42,063 nt of DNA from NCBI GenBank assembly GCA_017556145.1, contig JAFZCU010000212.1, positions 1 through 42,063 on the forward strand. Reading direction: 5' to 3'. The first letter of the stretch is position 1. The number at the start of each line of letters is the position of its first letter. The position numbers and the translations under genes are program-made. A model generated the notes under the pieces. That model made no database searches. It had not been told where the DNA came from and worked only from the letters and a program-made list of their open reading frames with translations. The stretch is from Prevotella sp. Lineage in GTDB: Bacteria > Bacteroidota > Bacteroidia > Bacteroidales > Bacteroidaceae. Below are positions 1 through 7,794 of the stretch, piece after piece.

Positions 1-295
1 ACTCGGTGACCTCTGGGATACGCATAATGCGACGAGTGAAGGCATCGGCCATATCGTGGTTGATCTGTTGGAGTTTGACTTTGCAGAAAACCAGAAGACC
101 ACGATCCAACTTCTCCGGATCGAGGATGGCCACATACTTCTTGATGAACCCTTTCTTTTCCAATCGTTTTTGACGTTCAAATACGGGTGTTGGGGTCAGA
201 TGGACGGCATCGGCCAGCTCTTTTGTGGTCAATTTCGCGTTTTTTTGCAGTGTTTTCAGGATCTGCAAGTCGGTTTCATCGAGTATTTCAGCCAT
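1..295 (-). CDS. Lrp/AsnC-family transcriptional regulator (partial, C-terminus outside window)
   Basis: The 98 visible codons start MAEILDETDLQIL and continue through an AsnC-type helix-turn-helix (TTKELADAVHLTPTPVFERQKRLEKKG, given here only as landmarks TTKELADAVHLT and VFERQKRLE) into the first strand of the ligand-binding RAM domain (LVFCKVKL). This order is diagnostic for the Lrp/AsnC family, which binds DNA as an oligomer and responds to amino acids. The rest of the RAM domain lies beyond base 1. The gene is divergent from the methionine/cysteine enzyme metY, so control of that gene and of itself is a natural guess, not shown. The ATG at 295 is chosen because the HTH starts right behind it and a -7 box (TAAATTTG) lies about 70 bases upstream. 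Confidence 0.9.
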   Translation of the reverse strand, partial: MAEILDETDLQILKTLQKNAKLTTKELADAVHLTPTPVFERQKRLEKKGFIKKYVAILDPEKLDRGLLVFCKVKLQQINHDMADAFTRRIMRIPEVTE

Positions 296-364
296 ATTTT
301 AGAGTTTTATTCTGTTTGAGAGGCTCATAAGGGCTCCAAATGGAAAGATTTTCTTTCTCGGCTG

Positions 365-431
365 CAAATTTAGGGATATTTTCTGAATTCTGCAAGAAAT
401 TTGGAAGATATTTCCAAAGTTCGTACCTTTG
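365..431. promoter_or_regulatory. Divergent promoters for the Lrp-type regulator and metY
   Basis: Rightward: TTTG at 400-403, 20 bases, then TACCTTTG at 424-431, a full match to the Bacteroidota consensus. It serves metY with a leader of about 60 bases ending in an AAAGAAAGGATAAGG-like ribosome site. Leftward: TAAATTTG on the minus strand at 372-365 with TTG at 395-393, 20 bases apart. Between them lies an imperfect palindrome GGAAGATATTTCC (403-415), a possible operator; that last part is speculation. Confidence 0.75.
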
Positions 432-498
432 CACCGTCGAAAGTAATAAATGACAGAATAAAATAATAACAATTTAAAATTAAAGAAAGGATAAGGTT

Positions 499-1788
499 AT
501 GAGTACAAAGAATTATCGTTTTGAGACTTTACAACTTCATGTAGGCCAGGAACAGGCTGACCCCGCAACCGACGCTCGCGCCGTGCCCATCTATCAGACC
601 ACGTCGTATGTGTTCCGTAATTCACAGCACGCTGCCGACCGTTTCGGCCTCCGCGATGCAGGTAATATCTATGGTCGTCTGACCAACTCCACACAGGGTG
701 TGTTCGAGGATCGCGTCGCAGCCCTCGAGGGTGGTGTGGCAGGTCTGGCTGTGGCCTCTGGTGCTGCTGCTATCACCTACGCACTACAGAACATTGCGCA
801 GGCAGGTGATCATATCGTAGCAGCCGATAACCTCTATGGCGGTTCCTACAACCTGATTACCCACACGCTGGCCACACAGGGAATCACGAATACCATTATT
901 AACGTGAACGACCTCGAAGCACTCGATGCCGCCATCCAACCCAACACAAAAGTAGTATATGCCGAGACCTTCGGCAACCCCAACTCCGACGTGCTCGACC
1001 TCGAAGGTGTTGCCGCTGTCGCCCACAAGCATGGTATCCCGTTCATCGTGGATAATACCTTCGGCACACCCTATCTGATCCGTCCGCTGGAGCATGGAGC
1101 CGATATCGTGGTACACTCCGCTACAAAGTTCCTCGGCGGTCATGGCACAAGCCTTGGTGGTGTCATCGTCGACGGTGGTAAGTTCGACTGGAAGGCCAAT
1201 CCCGACAAGTTCCCCACATTGGCCAAGCCCGATCCCTCTTATCATGGCATCGTGTTTGCCGATGCAGTAGGTGCTGCAGCATACGTTACCCGCATCCGTG
1301 CCGTCATCCTGCGTGATACTGGTGCTGCCATCTCTCCGTTCAACGCCTTCATCCTCTTGCAGGGTGTAGAGACCCTGAGTCTGCGTGTGGAGCGTCATGT
1401 GGAGAATGCACTGAAGGTTGTTGATTTCCTCGCAAAGCATCCGAAAGTGGCTGCCGTACATCACCCGGCCCTCGAGAGCCATCACGACCACGCCCTCTAC
1501 AAGAAGTACTATCCCAACGGCGGTGCCAGCATCTTTACCTTCGAGGTAAAGGGTGGTCAGGAAGAGGCCTGGAAGTTCATCGATGCCTTGCAGATTTTCT
1601 CGCTGCTGGCTAACGTGGCAGATGTGAAGAGCCTGGTGATTCATCCCTACACCACCACCCACTCTCAGCTTTCGCCTGAGGAACTGGCCGAACAGCACAT
1701 CACACCCGCAACCGTTCGTCTGAGCATCGGTACAGAGCATATCGACGACATCATCGACGACCTGAAGCAGGCACTCGACAAGATTTAA
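499..1788 (+). CDS. metY: O-acetylhomoserine sulfhydrylase (aminocarboxypropyltransferase), Cys/Met PLP enzyme
   Basis: 429 residues of the cystathionine gamma-synthase superfamily. The start (ETLQLHVGQEQADPATDARAVPIYQTTSY), the GAGD-like core and the PLP lysine motif HSATKFLGGHGT (Lys210) are the family pattern. The long form with an insertion after the lysine (GGKFDW, then a LAKPDPSYHG segment) fits MetY, which makes homocysteine from O-acetylhomoserine and sulfide, rather than the shorter MetB (about 380 residues). It is cytosolic and acts in methionine or cysteine synthesis. Translation starts at ATG 499 behind a purine-rich site. The neighbour across the promoter is an Lrp-type regulator. 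A large open frame on the opposite strand is a codon-bias shadow. Substrate preference between sulfide and cysteine cannot be read from sequence. Confidence 0.9.
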   Translation: MSTKNYRFETLQLHVGQEQADPATDARAVPIYQTTSYVFRNSQHAADRFGLRDAGNIYGRLTNSTQGVFEDRVAALEGGVAGLAVASGAAAITYALQNIAQAGDHIVAADNLYGGSYNLITHTLATQGITNTIINVNDLEALDAAIQPNTKVVYAETFGNPNSDVLDLEGVAAVAHKHGIPFIVDNTFGTPYLIRPLEHGADIVVHSATKFLGGHGTSLGGVIVDGGKFDWKANPDKFPTLAKPDPSYHGIVFADAVGAAAYVTRIRAVILRDTGAAISPFNAFILLQGVETLSLRVERHVENALKVVDFLAKHPKVAAVHHPALESHHDHALYKKYYPNGGASIFTFEVKGGQEEAWKFIDALQIFSLLANVADVKSLVIHPYTTTHSQLSPEELAEQHITPATVRLSIGTEHIDDIIDDLKQALDKI

Positions 1789-1790
1789 GG

Positions 1791-1868
1791 ACAACGGATT
1801 ACACGAATTACACGGATTATCTCATCATTTGCGTCCAGAAAATCCGTGTAATTCGTGTAATCCGTTGT
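1791..1868. repeat. Perfect 28-bp inverted repeat built from 9-base words; likely terminator of metY
   Basis: The left arm 1791-1818 and right arm 1841-1868 are perfect reverse complements over 28 bases around a 22-base loop. Each arm is itself repetitive (GGATTACAC, GAATTACAC, GGATT). The RNA would form a very stable stem just 2 bases after the metY stop. There is no U-run directly behind it, so it could be a terminator or an mRNA-stabilising stem. The right arm overlaps the -33 box of the next gene. Confidence 0.85.
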
Positions 1869-1895
1869 TAATACAAAAATTATTTCGTATTTTTG
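1865..1895 (+). promoter_or_regulatory. Promoter of the LuxR-type response regulator
   Basis: TTG at 1865-1867, 20 bases, then TATTTTTG at 1888-1895. The -33 box is embedded in the end of the 28-bp inverted repeat arm, so formation of the cruciform or changes in the repeat would touch this promoter. The start codon at 1915 leaves a leader of only about a dozen bases. Confidence 0.7.
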
Positions 1896-1914
1896 CACCA
1901 GAAAACCGACACAG

Positions 1915-2556
1915 ATGAGAAATTATATTATTGCCGACAATCAGGAACTGACGCGATTCGCGTTGGAGAGTCTTCTTCAGAAAGAAGAGGAAGAAAATGT
2001 GTATCGTGCTTATGACAGGGCAGGACTGGTGGCACTGCTTAAGGAGCATGAGAATGCTGTAGTGCTGCTCGACTATACGTTGTTTGACTTTGCCGACGAG
2101 GACCAGCTTTTGATTATCGCTGAGCGTTTCAGTCTGTCAGACTGGATTCTCATCAGCGATGAGCTCACCCCCCAGTTCATCCGCCGCGTGGTCTATTCTT
2201 CCCATCAGTTCAGCGTAGTGTTCAAGGACGGACCGCTAAGTGAGGTTCGTGAGGCTATCAATGCAGTAAACCGCCATACACGATATCTCAGCCAGAGGGC
2301 TTTGGAGACCATCATCACCCAGCAGCAGGAGGATGAGACACCCAGCATCCTGACGCAGACAGAGACGGAGATTGTGAAAGCCATCGCTCTGGGCAAGACC
2401 ACGAAGGAGATTGCCGCGGAGCGCTTCTCAAGTATCCACACCGTCACCACTCATCGCAAGAATATCTTCCGTAAACTGGGTATCAACACAGCGCACGAAG
2501 CGGTAAAATACGCGCTCCGTGCGGGGTTGATTGATCCTTCTGAATTCTATATTTAG
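1915..2556 (+). CDS. NarL/LuxR-type response regulator (REC + GerE helix-turn-helix)
   Basis: 213 residues. An N-terminal receiver domain (about 1-125) has the probable phospho-acceptor Asp53 in VVLLDYT and the conserved lysine Lys104 in VVFKDG. A C-terminal LuxR/GerE domain (about 145-213) carries LTQTETEIVKAIALGKTTKE and HTVTTHRKNIFRKLG. Such proteins act as phosphorylated dimers on DNA. No sensor kinase is adjacent, so this is an orphan regulator in the window. The acidic pocket at the N-terminus is weakly conserved (ADNQE in place of the usual DDH), so phosphorylation may be atypical. The 3' end overlaps the convergent SDR gene by 4 bases (stop codons interleaved). Confidence 0.88.
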   Translation: MRNYIIADNQELTRFALESLLQKEEEENVYRAYDRAGLVALLKEHENAVVLLDYTLFDFADEDQLLIIAERFSLSDWILISDELTPQFIRRVVYSSHQFSVVFKDGPLSEVREAINAVNRHTRYLSQRALETIITQQQEDETPSILTQTETEIVKAIALGKTTKEIAAERFSSIHTVTTHRKNIFRKLGINTAHEAVKYALRAGLIDPSEFYI

Positions 2557-3260
2557 TCTTCCTTGACAATCGGGTAGAGTTCGATGAACTCGCCCTGATG
2601 GTTCTGACCGTCGTTGATGAGCTCAGCCATCTTCTCGCCAACGGTTTCGATATCATGGAAACCAGGCAGTGCCATATTTCCGTTCAGGTCGGTGGTGGTG
2701 GGACCTGGGTGAACGGAGAAGACTTCCAACGGTGTGTTGCTCTGCTGCAACTCGATAGCCATCACACCCATCATCGCATTCTGGGCAGCCTTGCTGGCAA
2801 CGTAGGCCAGCGGATGCCAATAAGGACTGATTTCTGAGGGGACTGTCACATTGACGATACGACCTTCATTCTTGGTGAGCAGCGGCATCAGCGCCTTGGT
2901 GAGGGCAAAGGTGCCGATGAAGTTCACGTCGAGTGTTTCCTTAATCTCGCTGAGTTCTGTGTGCAGGCTGTCCACACTCATGTCGCCAGGGATGCCTGCA
3001 TTGTTTACGAGCAGAGTCAGTTCTGGATATTTTTCATTAATCTCCTTGACAGCCTGTTCGATGTTGGCGAGATCACGCAGTTCGATGTTCACCCAGCCCA
3101 GCACGTCGACACCTGCCGATTTAAGTTCGCCGATAGCCTTTTCTGCCCGCTCTTCATTGCGTGCGCCGATTATCACCTGCCATCCACTTTTTCCGAGGTG
3201 CTTGGCAATTCCGAATCCGATGCCTTTGTTGGCTCCTGTCACTAAAACAATCTTTTTCAT
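2553..3260 (-). CDS. Short-chain dehydrogenase/reductase (classical SDR)
   Basis: 235 residues with a Rossmann fold: glycine motif TGANKGIG (8-15), NNAG (86-89), and the catalytic pair Tyr153/Lys157 in LAYVASKAAQ. The HPGPTTTDL stretch after the active site is also typical. It should reduce or oxidise a carbonyl/alcohol substrate with NAD(P)H in the cytosol; arginine residues after the second strand (ARNEERAEK) suggest NADP(H). The usual serine 13 residues before the tyrosine is a valine (Val140) with Thr139 and Ser142 nearby, so the catalytic serine is displaced or replaced. Substrate unknown. It is divergent from sodB. Confidence 0.85.
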   Translation of the reverse strand: MKKIVLVTGANKGIGFGIAKHLGKSGWQVIIGARNEERAEKAIGELKSAGVDVLGWVNIELRDLANIEQAVKEINEKYPELTLLVNNAGIPGDMSVDSLHTELSEIKETLDVNFIGTFALTKALMPLLTKNEGRIVNVTVPSEISPYWHPLAYVASKAAQNAMMGVMAIELQQSNTPLEVFSVHPGPTTTDLNGNMALPGFHDIETVGEKMAELINDGQNHQGEFIELYPIVKED

Positions 3261-3296
3261 ACCTTATTTCTTTTTATCTACTTACTTTTTCCGCTG

Positions 3297-3398
3297 CAAA
3301 GGTACAAAGAAATACGGAAATGAAAATACCATGAGTGTGGTATTTTGCAAAAAGAACCGATTCTTTAGTTGCACATTCAGAAAAAAACACTATCTTTG
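3297..3398. promoter_or_regulatory. Divergent promoters for the SDR gene and sodB
   Basis: Leftward: TACCTTTG on the minus strand at 3304-3297, without a clear -33 box. Rightward: TTG at 3369-3371, 19 bases, TATCTTTG at 3391-3398, giving sodB a leader of about 20 bases. Confidence 0.65.
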
Positions 3399-3425
3399 TA
3401 GCCGAATATCTAAACCACATAAGTT

Positions 3426-4013
3426 ATGGAGAAGTTTGAATTGATGGTGTTGCCGTATGCGCCAGAGGCTTTGGAGCCGGTGATTAGCAAAGAGACGATT
3501 GGTTTCCATCATGGAAAGCATTTGGCTGGGTATGTAAACAATCTGAATGGACTGTTAGAGGGGAGCCCTTTGGCAGGACTGTCACTCGAGGAGATCGTGC
3601 TGAAGGCCGATGGTGGTATGCTGAATAATGCCGGACAGATTCTGAACCACAATCTGTATTTCGGACAATTCTGTGCCCCTAAAGCAGACAATCGTCCTAT
3701 TGGTAAGCTTGCAGAGGCCTTCAATAAGCAGTTCGGTTCATTCGAGGCCTTCAAAGACGAGTTCCAGAAAAAAGGCGCCACGCTGTTTGGCTCTGGTTGG
3801 GTATGGCTTTCTGCAGATGCTGAGGGTAAGCTCGTCATCACGCAGGAGCCGAATGCCGCCAACCCCATTCAGAAGAGTCTTAAACCCCTGCTAACGTTCG
3901 ACGTTTGGGAGCACGCCTATTATCTTGACTATCAGAACCGCCGTCCCGATCACCTTGCAGCCCTTTGGCAGATCATCGATTGGGAGGTCATCGAAAGCCG
4001 TTATGTCCTATAA
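3426..4013 (+). CDS. sodB: Superoxide dismutase, Fe/Mn family
   Basis: 195 residues, full length for bacterial Fe/Mn SOD. All four metal ligands are visible: His28 (FHHGKHLAGYV), His75 (QILNHNLYF), Asp159 and His163 (FDVWEHAYYLDY). The active-site glutamine is in the N-terminal domain position (Gln71 in NNAGQILNH), which is the FeSOD arrangement; relatives in Bacteroides and Porphyromonas can use either metal, so a cambialistic enzyme is possible. It converts superoxide to hydrogen peroxide and oxygen in the cytosol. No signal peptide. Clear promoter directly upstream. Confidence 0.95.
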   Translation: MEKFELMVLPYAPEALEPVISKETIGFHHGKHLAGYVNNLNGLLEGSPLAGLSLEEIVLKADGGMLNNAGQILNHNLYFGQFCAPKADNRPIGKLAEAFNKQFGSFEAFKDEFQKKGATLFGSGWVWLSADAEGKLVITQEPNAANPIQKSLKPLLTFDVWEHAYYLDYQNRRPDHLAALWQIIDWEVIESRYVL

Positions 4014-4055
4014 ATGAAATTTTGCACATAGTATAACCATTAAGAATTATAATTG

Positions 4056-4913
4056 ATGAAACAGTATTATCGTATTCTGGCTTATGTCGGAGGAAGCATC
4101 GCTTTGATTTTGATCCTTTTTGCCACCTGTTGCACAGTGGTTGATTCTGGTGAGGTAGGTATCCGTTTCCACAAATGGTCGCTCAATGAGCAAGACTATG
4201 GCGGTGTGGAAGGTACATGCAAAGGTTGGGTCTTTTATAATCCCATTACCACTAACGTCTTCACCTATCCCACGTTCACGCAGCGAAAGCAATATGAGAC
4301 CTTTTCCGTGAACGCCAAAGACGCTTCACTCTTTGAGATGGACCCCACCATCGCCTATCGGATCAATCCAGACAAGGCCTGTGACATCTTCACAAAATAC
4401 CGTGTGGGCGTGAAGGATCTGGAAGAAGGCTACATCCGCACTTGTATCTACGAGGCCTATCGTACCTGTGCCAACCAATACACCTCAGACTCGCTGATGT
4501 CGAACCGTGCCAACTTCGAGCGCGATGTCCGCAACCGTCTGGAGAAATCGCTGATGTCAGAAGGATTCCTCGTGGAGGAATTCACCAGTAAGATTACACC
4601 TCCCTCGTCGCTGTTGTCGATGATCGATGCCAAGAACACCGCCATCCAGAGTGCCCTAAAGGCAGAGAACGAGGTGAAAGAGGCTGAGGCCAACGCCAAA
4701 ATTGCCGTCGCCAAGGCCGAAGGTAATGCGAAAGCCATGAAAATCAAGGCTGATGCTGAGGCTTACTACAACCGCACCATCGCCGCATCGCTCTCACCAA
4801 TGATTGTCCAGGAAGATATGATCGAGAAGTGGGACGGCAAGATGCCTCAGATCATGAGTGGCAACGGCGGTATGATAATGGATATCTCGAAAGTGATAGG
4901 CAGCGGGAAATAA
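4056..4913 (+). CDS. SPFH/band 7 (prohibitin-like) membrane protein
   Basis: 285 residues from the ATG at 4056; a TTG one codon earlier is possible but less likely. One N-terminal membrane segment (about 8-25, LAYVGGSIALILILFA) ends in CC, then a band 7 domain (about 30-190: VVDSGEVGIRF, VNAKDASLFEMDPTIAYRI), then an alanine/glutamate/lysine-rich coiled coil (about 195-245, AENEVKEAEANAKIAVAKAE). SPFH proteins form large ring or cage assemblies that organise membrane patches and proteases. The gene follows sodB by about 40 bases and ends directly against the convergent MATE gene. Its exact role here is unknown; no NfeD partner is adjacent. Confidence 0.85.
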   Translation: MKQYYRILAYVGGSIALILILFATCCTVVDSGEVGIRFHKWSLNEQDYGGVEGTCKGWVFYNPITTNVFTYPTFTQRKQYETFSVNAKDASLFEMDPTIAYRINPDKACDIFTKYRVGVKDLEEGYIRTCIYEAYRTCANQYTSDSLMSNRANFERDVRNRLEKSLMSEGFLVEEFTSKITPPSSLLSMIDAKNTAIQSALKAENEVKEAEANAKIAVAKAEGNAKAMKIKADAEAYYNRTIAASLSPMIVQEDMIEKWDGKMPQIMSGNGGMIMDISKVIGSGK

Positions 4914-6215
4914 CTATCCCATCGATTTATTGAATTTCTGCCTATACCAAATCGTCTGCAGGATCCCCCGCATGGCGAGGTAGATGATTTGTGCTAACCA
5001 CAAGCCATGATTGCCTAACGCATCCTCTGACAACAGATAGACCGCAAAGAAGACAAGGGCGGAGAAGAACGAGGAGACGAGCATGCCACGGGTGGCCGTG
5101 AGGCCGATGAAGATGCCGTCCCAGATAAAGGCGACGCATCCCGCAGCCGGTATCAGCCAAGCCCACCAAAGGTATTCGCGGGAAGTTACGATTACCTGAG
5201 GCTCATCCGTCAACAGGGCAACGATCCAATGGCCACCAACTATATATAATAAGGTATAGACGGAAGTTACGATGAGCATCCACATCCAAAGTCTGCGCAG
5301 CGTTTCGCGGAAGGCAACACCATTGTGTGCTCCATAGGCCTTGCCACCCAGCGCTTCACCTGCATAAGCAAAGCCGTCCATGAAGTAAGAGAAGAAGAGG
5401 TAGAGTTGAATCAGTACTGTGTTTACAGAGAGAATCACCGCTCCTTGGCGGGCACCTGCAGAAGTAAAAAAGAGATTGACAGCCACAAGGCAGAGCGTAC
5501 GAAGGAAGATGTCGCGATTAACTGCGAAGAAATACCGGATATTCTCAAATAGCCTGTCTTTCCGGAAATGCCGGAATAACCGACTGTAATATCTAGCCAG
5601 CAGTCCCACTGCCATCAGCAGTCCTGCATATTGCGCAATGACCGTTCCCAATGCCACACCTTCGATCTTCATCCCAAAGCCATAGACAAGGGTGAGCGAA
5701 GCGAGGATATTCACTACATTCTGCATGATACTGATTACCATCGGAATACGTGTATTCTGCATACCGATATACCACCCCATCAGACTGAACAGGGCGAGCG
5801 AGGCTGGTGCTCCCCAAATTACTATATTATAATAGGTAGAGGCAAAAGGAGCAACGTCGGGCGTCGGCCCAATCAACCAGAACATCAGCCACTTGAGTGG
5901 CACTTGGAGTATGATCATCAACAATGCGATACCAAAGGCTATTGCCACCGAACGTACCAATAATCTTGTGACTTCTGTGAGATTCCTGCGCCCTAAGGCC
6001 TGGGCCGTTAATCCGCTGCTACCCATACGGAGGAATCCAAAAAGCCAATAAACGAGATTAAAGATCATCGAGCCCACCGCTACAGCGCCGATATAGACGG
6101 GACTTCCCATGTGGCCAACGATGGCTACGTCGATCATCCCAAGTAGCGGTACAGTGATGTTCGACACGATCGAAGGCAGGGCTATCTGCAGTATCTGGCG
6201 GTCTCGTTGGTTCAT
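4914..6215 (-). CDS. MATE-family multidrug/metabolite efflux transporter (DinF-like)
   Basis: 433 residues with about 12 hydrophobic segments in two homologous halves. The first helix region (IALPSIVSNITVPLLGMIDVAIVGHMGS) is the MATE signature, and the second half repeats the pattern (MDGFAYAGEALGGKAYGA). MATE proteins export cationic compounds or metabolites using Na+ or H+. An ATG at 6236 would add seven residues, but the -7 box (TAACTTTG, 6231-6224) lies inside that extension, so Met at 6215 is taken as the start, making the mRNA nearly leaderless. It is divergent from a sodium:solute symporter. Substrate cannot be assigned. Confidence 0.88.
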   Translation of the reverse strand: MNQRDRQILQIALPSIVSNITVPLLGMIDVAIVGHMGSPVYIGAVAVGSMIFNLVYWLFGFLRMGSSGLTAQALGRRNLTEVTRLLVRSVAIAFGIALLMIILQVPLKWLMFWLIGPTPDVAPFASTYYNIVIWGAPASLALFSLMGWYIGMQNTRIPMVISIMQNVVNILASLTLVYGFGMKIEGVALGTVIAQYAGLLMAVGLLARYYSRLFRHFRKDRLFENIRYFFAVNRDIFLRTLCLVAVNLFFTSAGARQGAVILSVNTVLIQLYLFFSYFMDGFAYAGEALGGKAYGAHNGVAFRETLRRLWMWMLIVTSVYTLLYIVGGHWIVALLTDEPQVIVTSREYLWWAWLIPAAGCVAFIWDGIFIGLTATRGMLVSSFFSALVFFAVYLLSEDALGNHGLWLAQIIYLAMRGILQTIWYRQKFNKSMG

Positions 6216-6220
6216 ATCGA

Positions 6221-6274
6221 CTGCAAAGTTAAGCATTTTTTTGGCGCGTGCAAAAATTTTGCTTAACTTTGCAG
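6221..6274. promoter_or_regulatory. Mirror-image divergent promoter for the MATE exporter and the SSS symporter
   Basis: A perfect 15-bp inverted repeat (6221-6235 and 6260-6274, CTGCAAAGTTAAGCA and its complement) carries both -7 boxes, each TAACTTTG. The -33 boxes are TTTG on the minus strand at 6254-6251 (19-base spacer) and TTG at 6241-6243 (20-base spacer), interleaved between them. Start codons at 6215 and 6281 lie only a few bases beyond the expected transcription starts on both sides. Confidence 0.85.
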
Positions 6275-6280
6275 CCTGTT

Positions 6281-7693
6281 ATGACGATACTCCTGATAGT
6301 CCTGGTCTATTTTGTCGTGCTTTTAGGCATCAGTCATCTGACGAGCCGCAAGGCCAATAACGATATGTTCTATCGTGCCAACCGCAAGGCCCCTTGGTAT
6401 ATGGTGGCTTTTGGCATGATTGGCGCCTCCATCTCTGGCGTCACCTTCGTATCTGTGCCTGGCATGGTGCTGACATCACAGATGACCTACTTGCAGATGT
6501 GTCTCGGCTTTATCGTGGGTTACCTCGTCATCGCCTTTGTGCTGCTGCCGCTCTATTACCGGCTTCAGCTGACAAGCATCTACACCTATTTAGGACAGCG
6601 TTTGGGCAACCGTTCTTATCTGACGGGGGCATGGTTTTTCCTGCTATCGAAGATGGTGGGTGCATCAGTCAGGTTTTACGTGGTTTGTATCATCCTCCAG
6701 CAGTTTGTGTTCGATCCGGCAGGCATTCCTTTCATCGTGAATTTGGTGGGTATGGTACTGTTGATATGGCTCTATACCCGTCGAGGCGGTATCGGAACGT
6801 TAGTGTTTACGGATTCTTTCCAGACGGTGTGTTTGTTTACGGCACTGGTGCTCATCATTTTCGAAGTCATAGGACATCTTAACTTTTCTGTTGGCGAGGC
6901 TGTCAGCGCCATTGCCGACAGCAAGATGAGCCGTATCTTCGTTTTCAACGACTGGGTGTCGCCACATCATTTCTGGAAACAGTTTCTGAGCGGTGCCTTC
7001 ATCGCCATTGTGATGACGGGACTCGACCAGGACATGATGCAGAAGAACCTGACCTGTAAGACCTTGAAGGATGCCCAAAAGGATATGTGTACATACGGTG
7101 TTGCTTTTGTACCTGCCAACCTGCTCTTTCTCTCATTAGGTGTGCTGCTGTCAATGGTATTCGGTACAGAACTGAAAGGAGATGAACTGCTCCCCACCTT
7201 CGTTCAAGGCACCAGTACTATTTACCTGTTCGTTCTTGGTATTGTGGCAGCCTCGTTCTCAAGTGCCGACTCTGCCTTGACATCGCTCACCACTTGCTAC
7301 TGTGTCGATATCCGTCGGAAGCAAGACAATGAATTACTGAGAAAGCGCATCCACGTCGTGATGTGTTTCATCTTCATCTTGTTTATCCTTCTGTTCAGGG
7401 CTGTCAACTCCACGTCGCTCATCGATGCTGTTTATATCCTTGCATCCTATACCTATGGTCCGTTGCTGGGGCTCTTTACCTTCGGACTTTTTACAAGATG
7501 GCAACCCATCGACAGATTAGTGCCCTATATCTGCGTGGCATCTCCCCTAATCTGCTATGCCCTCGACACTGCTGTAGGATACATTTGGAATTATCATTTT
7601 GGCTATGAACTGCTGATGCTCAACGGCCTGCTCACCTTTGTCGGGCTATGGCTGACATCGGTAAAAGATGTCCGAAAAAGACAAATTCCGTAG
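6281..7693 (+). CDS. Sodium:solute symporter (SSS family)
   Basis: 470 residues with about 13 membrane helices. Landmarks are the unwound first helix (GMIGASISGVTFVSVPGMV) and the Na+-site helix (VAASFSSADSALTSLTTC), both typical of the SSS fold; the family couples uptake of sugars, amino acids, carboxylates or vitamins to Na+ entry. A GTG at 6248 would extend the frame by 11 codons, but it lies upstream of the -7 box at 6264-6271, so the ATG at 6281 is chosen. It is followed by the xylanase gene after about 100 bases, which has its own promoter, so a joint role in sugar uptake is only a guess. Confidence 0.88.
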   Translation: MTILLIVLVYFVVLLGISHLTSRKANNDMFYRANRKAPWYMVAFGMIGASISGVTFVSVPGMVLTSQMTYLQMCLGFIVGYLVIAFVLLPLYYRLQLTSIYTYLGQRLGNRSYLTGAWFFLLSKMVGASVRFYVVCIILQQFVFDPAGIPFIVNLVGMVLLIWLYTRRGGIGTLVFTDSFQTVCLFTALVLIIFEVIGHLNFSVGEAVSAIADSKMSRIFVFNDWVSPHHFWKQFLSGAFIAIVMTGLDQDMMQKNLTCKTLKDAQKDMCTYGVAFVPANLLFLSLGVLLSMVFGTELKGDELLPTFVQGTSTIYLFVLGIVAASFSSADSALTSLTTCYCVDIRRKQDNELLRKRIHVVMCFIFILFILLFRAVNSTSLIDAVYILASYTYGPLLGLFTFGLFTRWQPIDRLVPYICVASPLICYALDTAVGYIWNYHFGYELLMLNGLLTFVGLWLTSVKDVRKRQIP

Positions 7694-7754
7694 TAAAAGT
7701 TCTGTTAAATTACAAATTGAATCATAAAACAAGCCGTAATTCTATTTTTTTTAT

Positions 7755-7762
7755 TATCTTTG
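7755..7762 (+). promoter_or_regulatory. -7 box of the xylanase promoter
   Basis: TATCTTTG about 33 bases before the xylanase ATG; no convincing -33 box at the right distance. It separates the xylanase from the upstream symporter and rules out the upstream extension of the reading frame. Confidence 0.55.
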
Positions 7763-7794
7763 CAGCGAAAAATAAAACCATAGATAATATAACA

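Noticed and set aside
784-1794. 336-codon open frame antisense to metY
   Set aside because: The sense gene is a conserved enzyme with all motifs; the antisense product is cysteine- and histidine-rich without domains, a codon-bias shadow.
2205-2450. Small antisense gene inside the LuxR-type regulator
   Set aside because: No ribosome site or promoter, overlapped entirely by the conserved receiver and HTH domains.
7648-7794. 49-codon N-terminal extension of the xylanase
   Set aside because: It overlaps the symporter end and the -7 box at 7755-7762; the signal peptide begins at ATG 7795.
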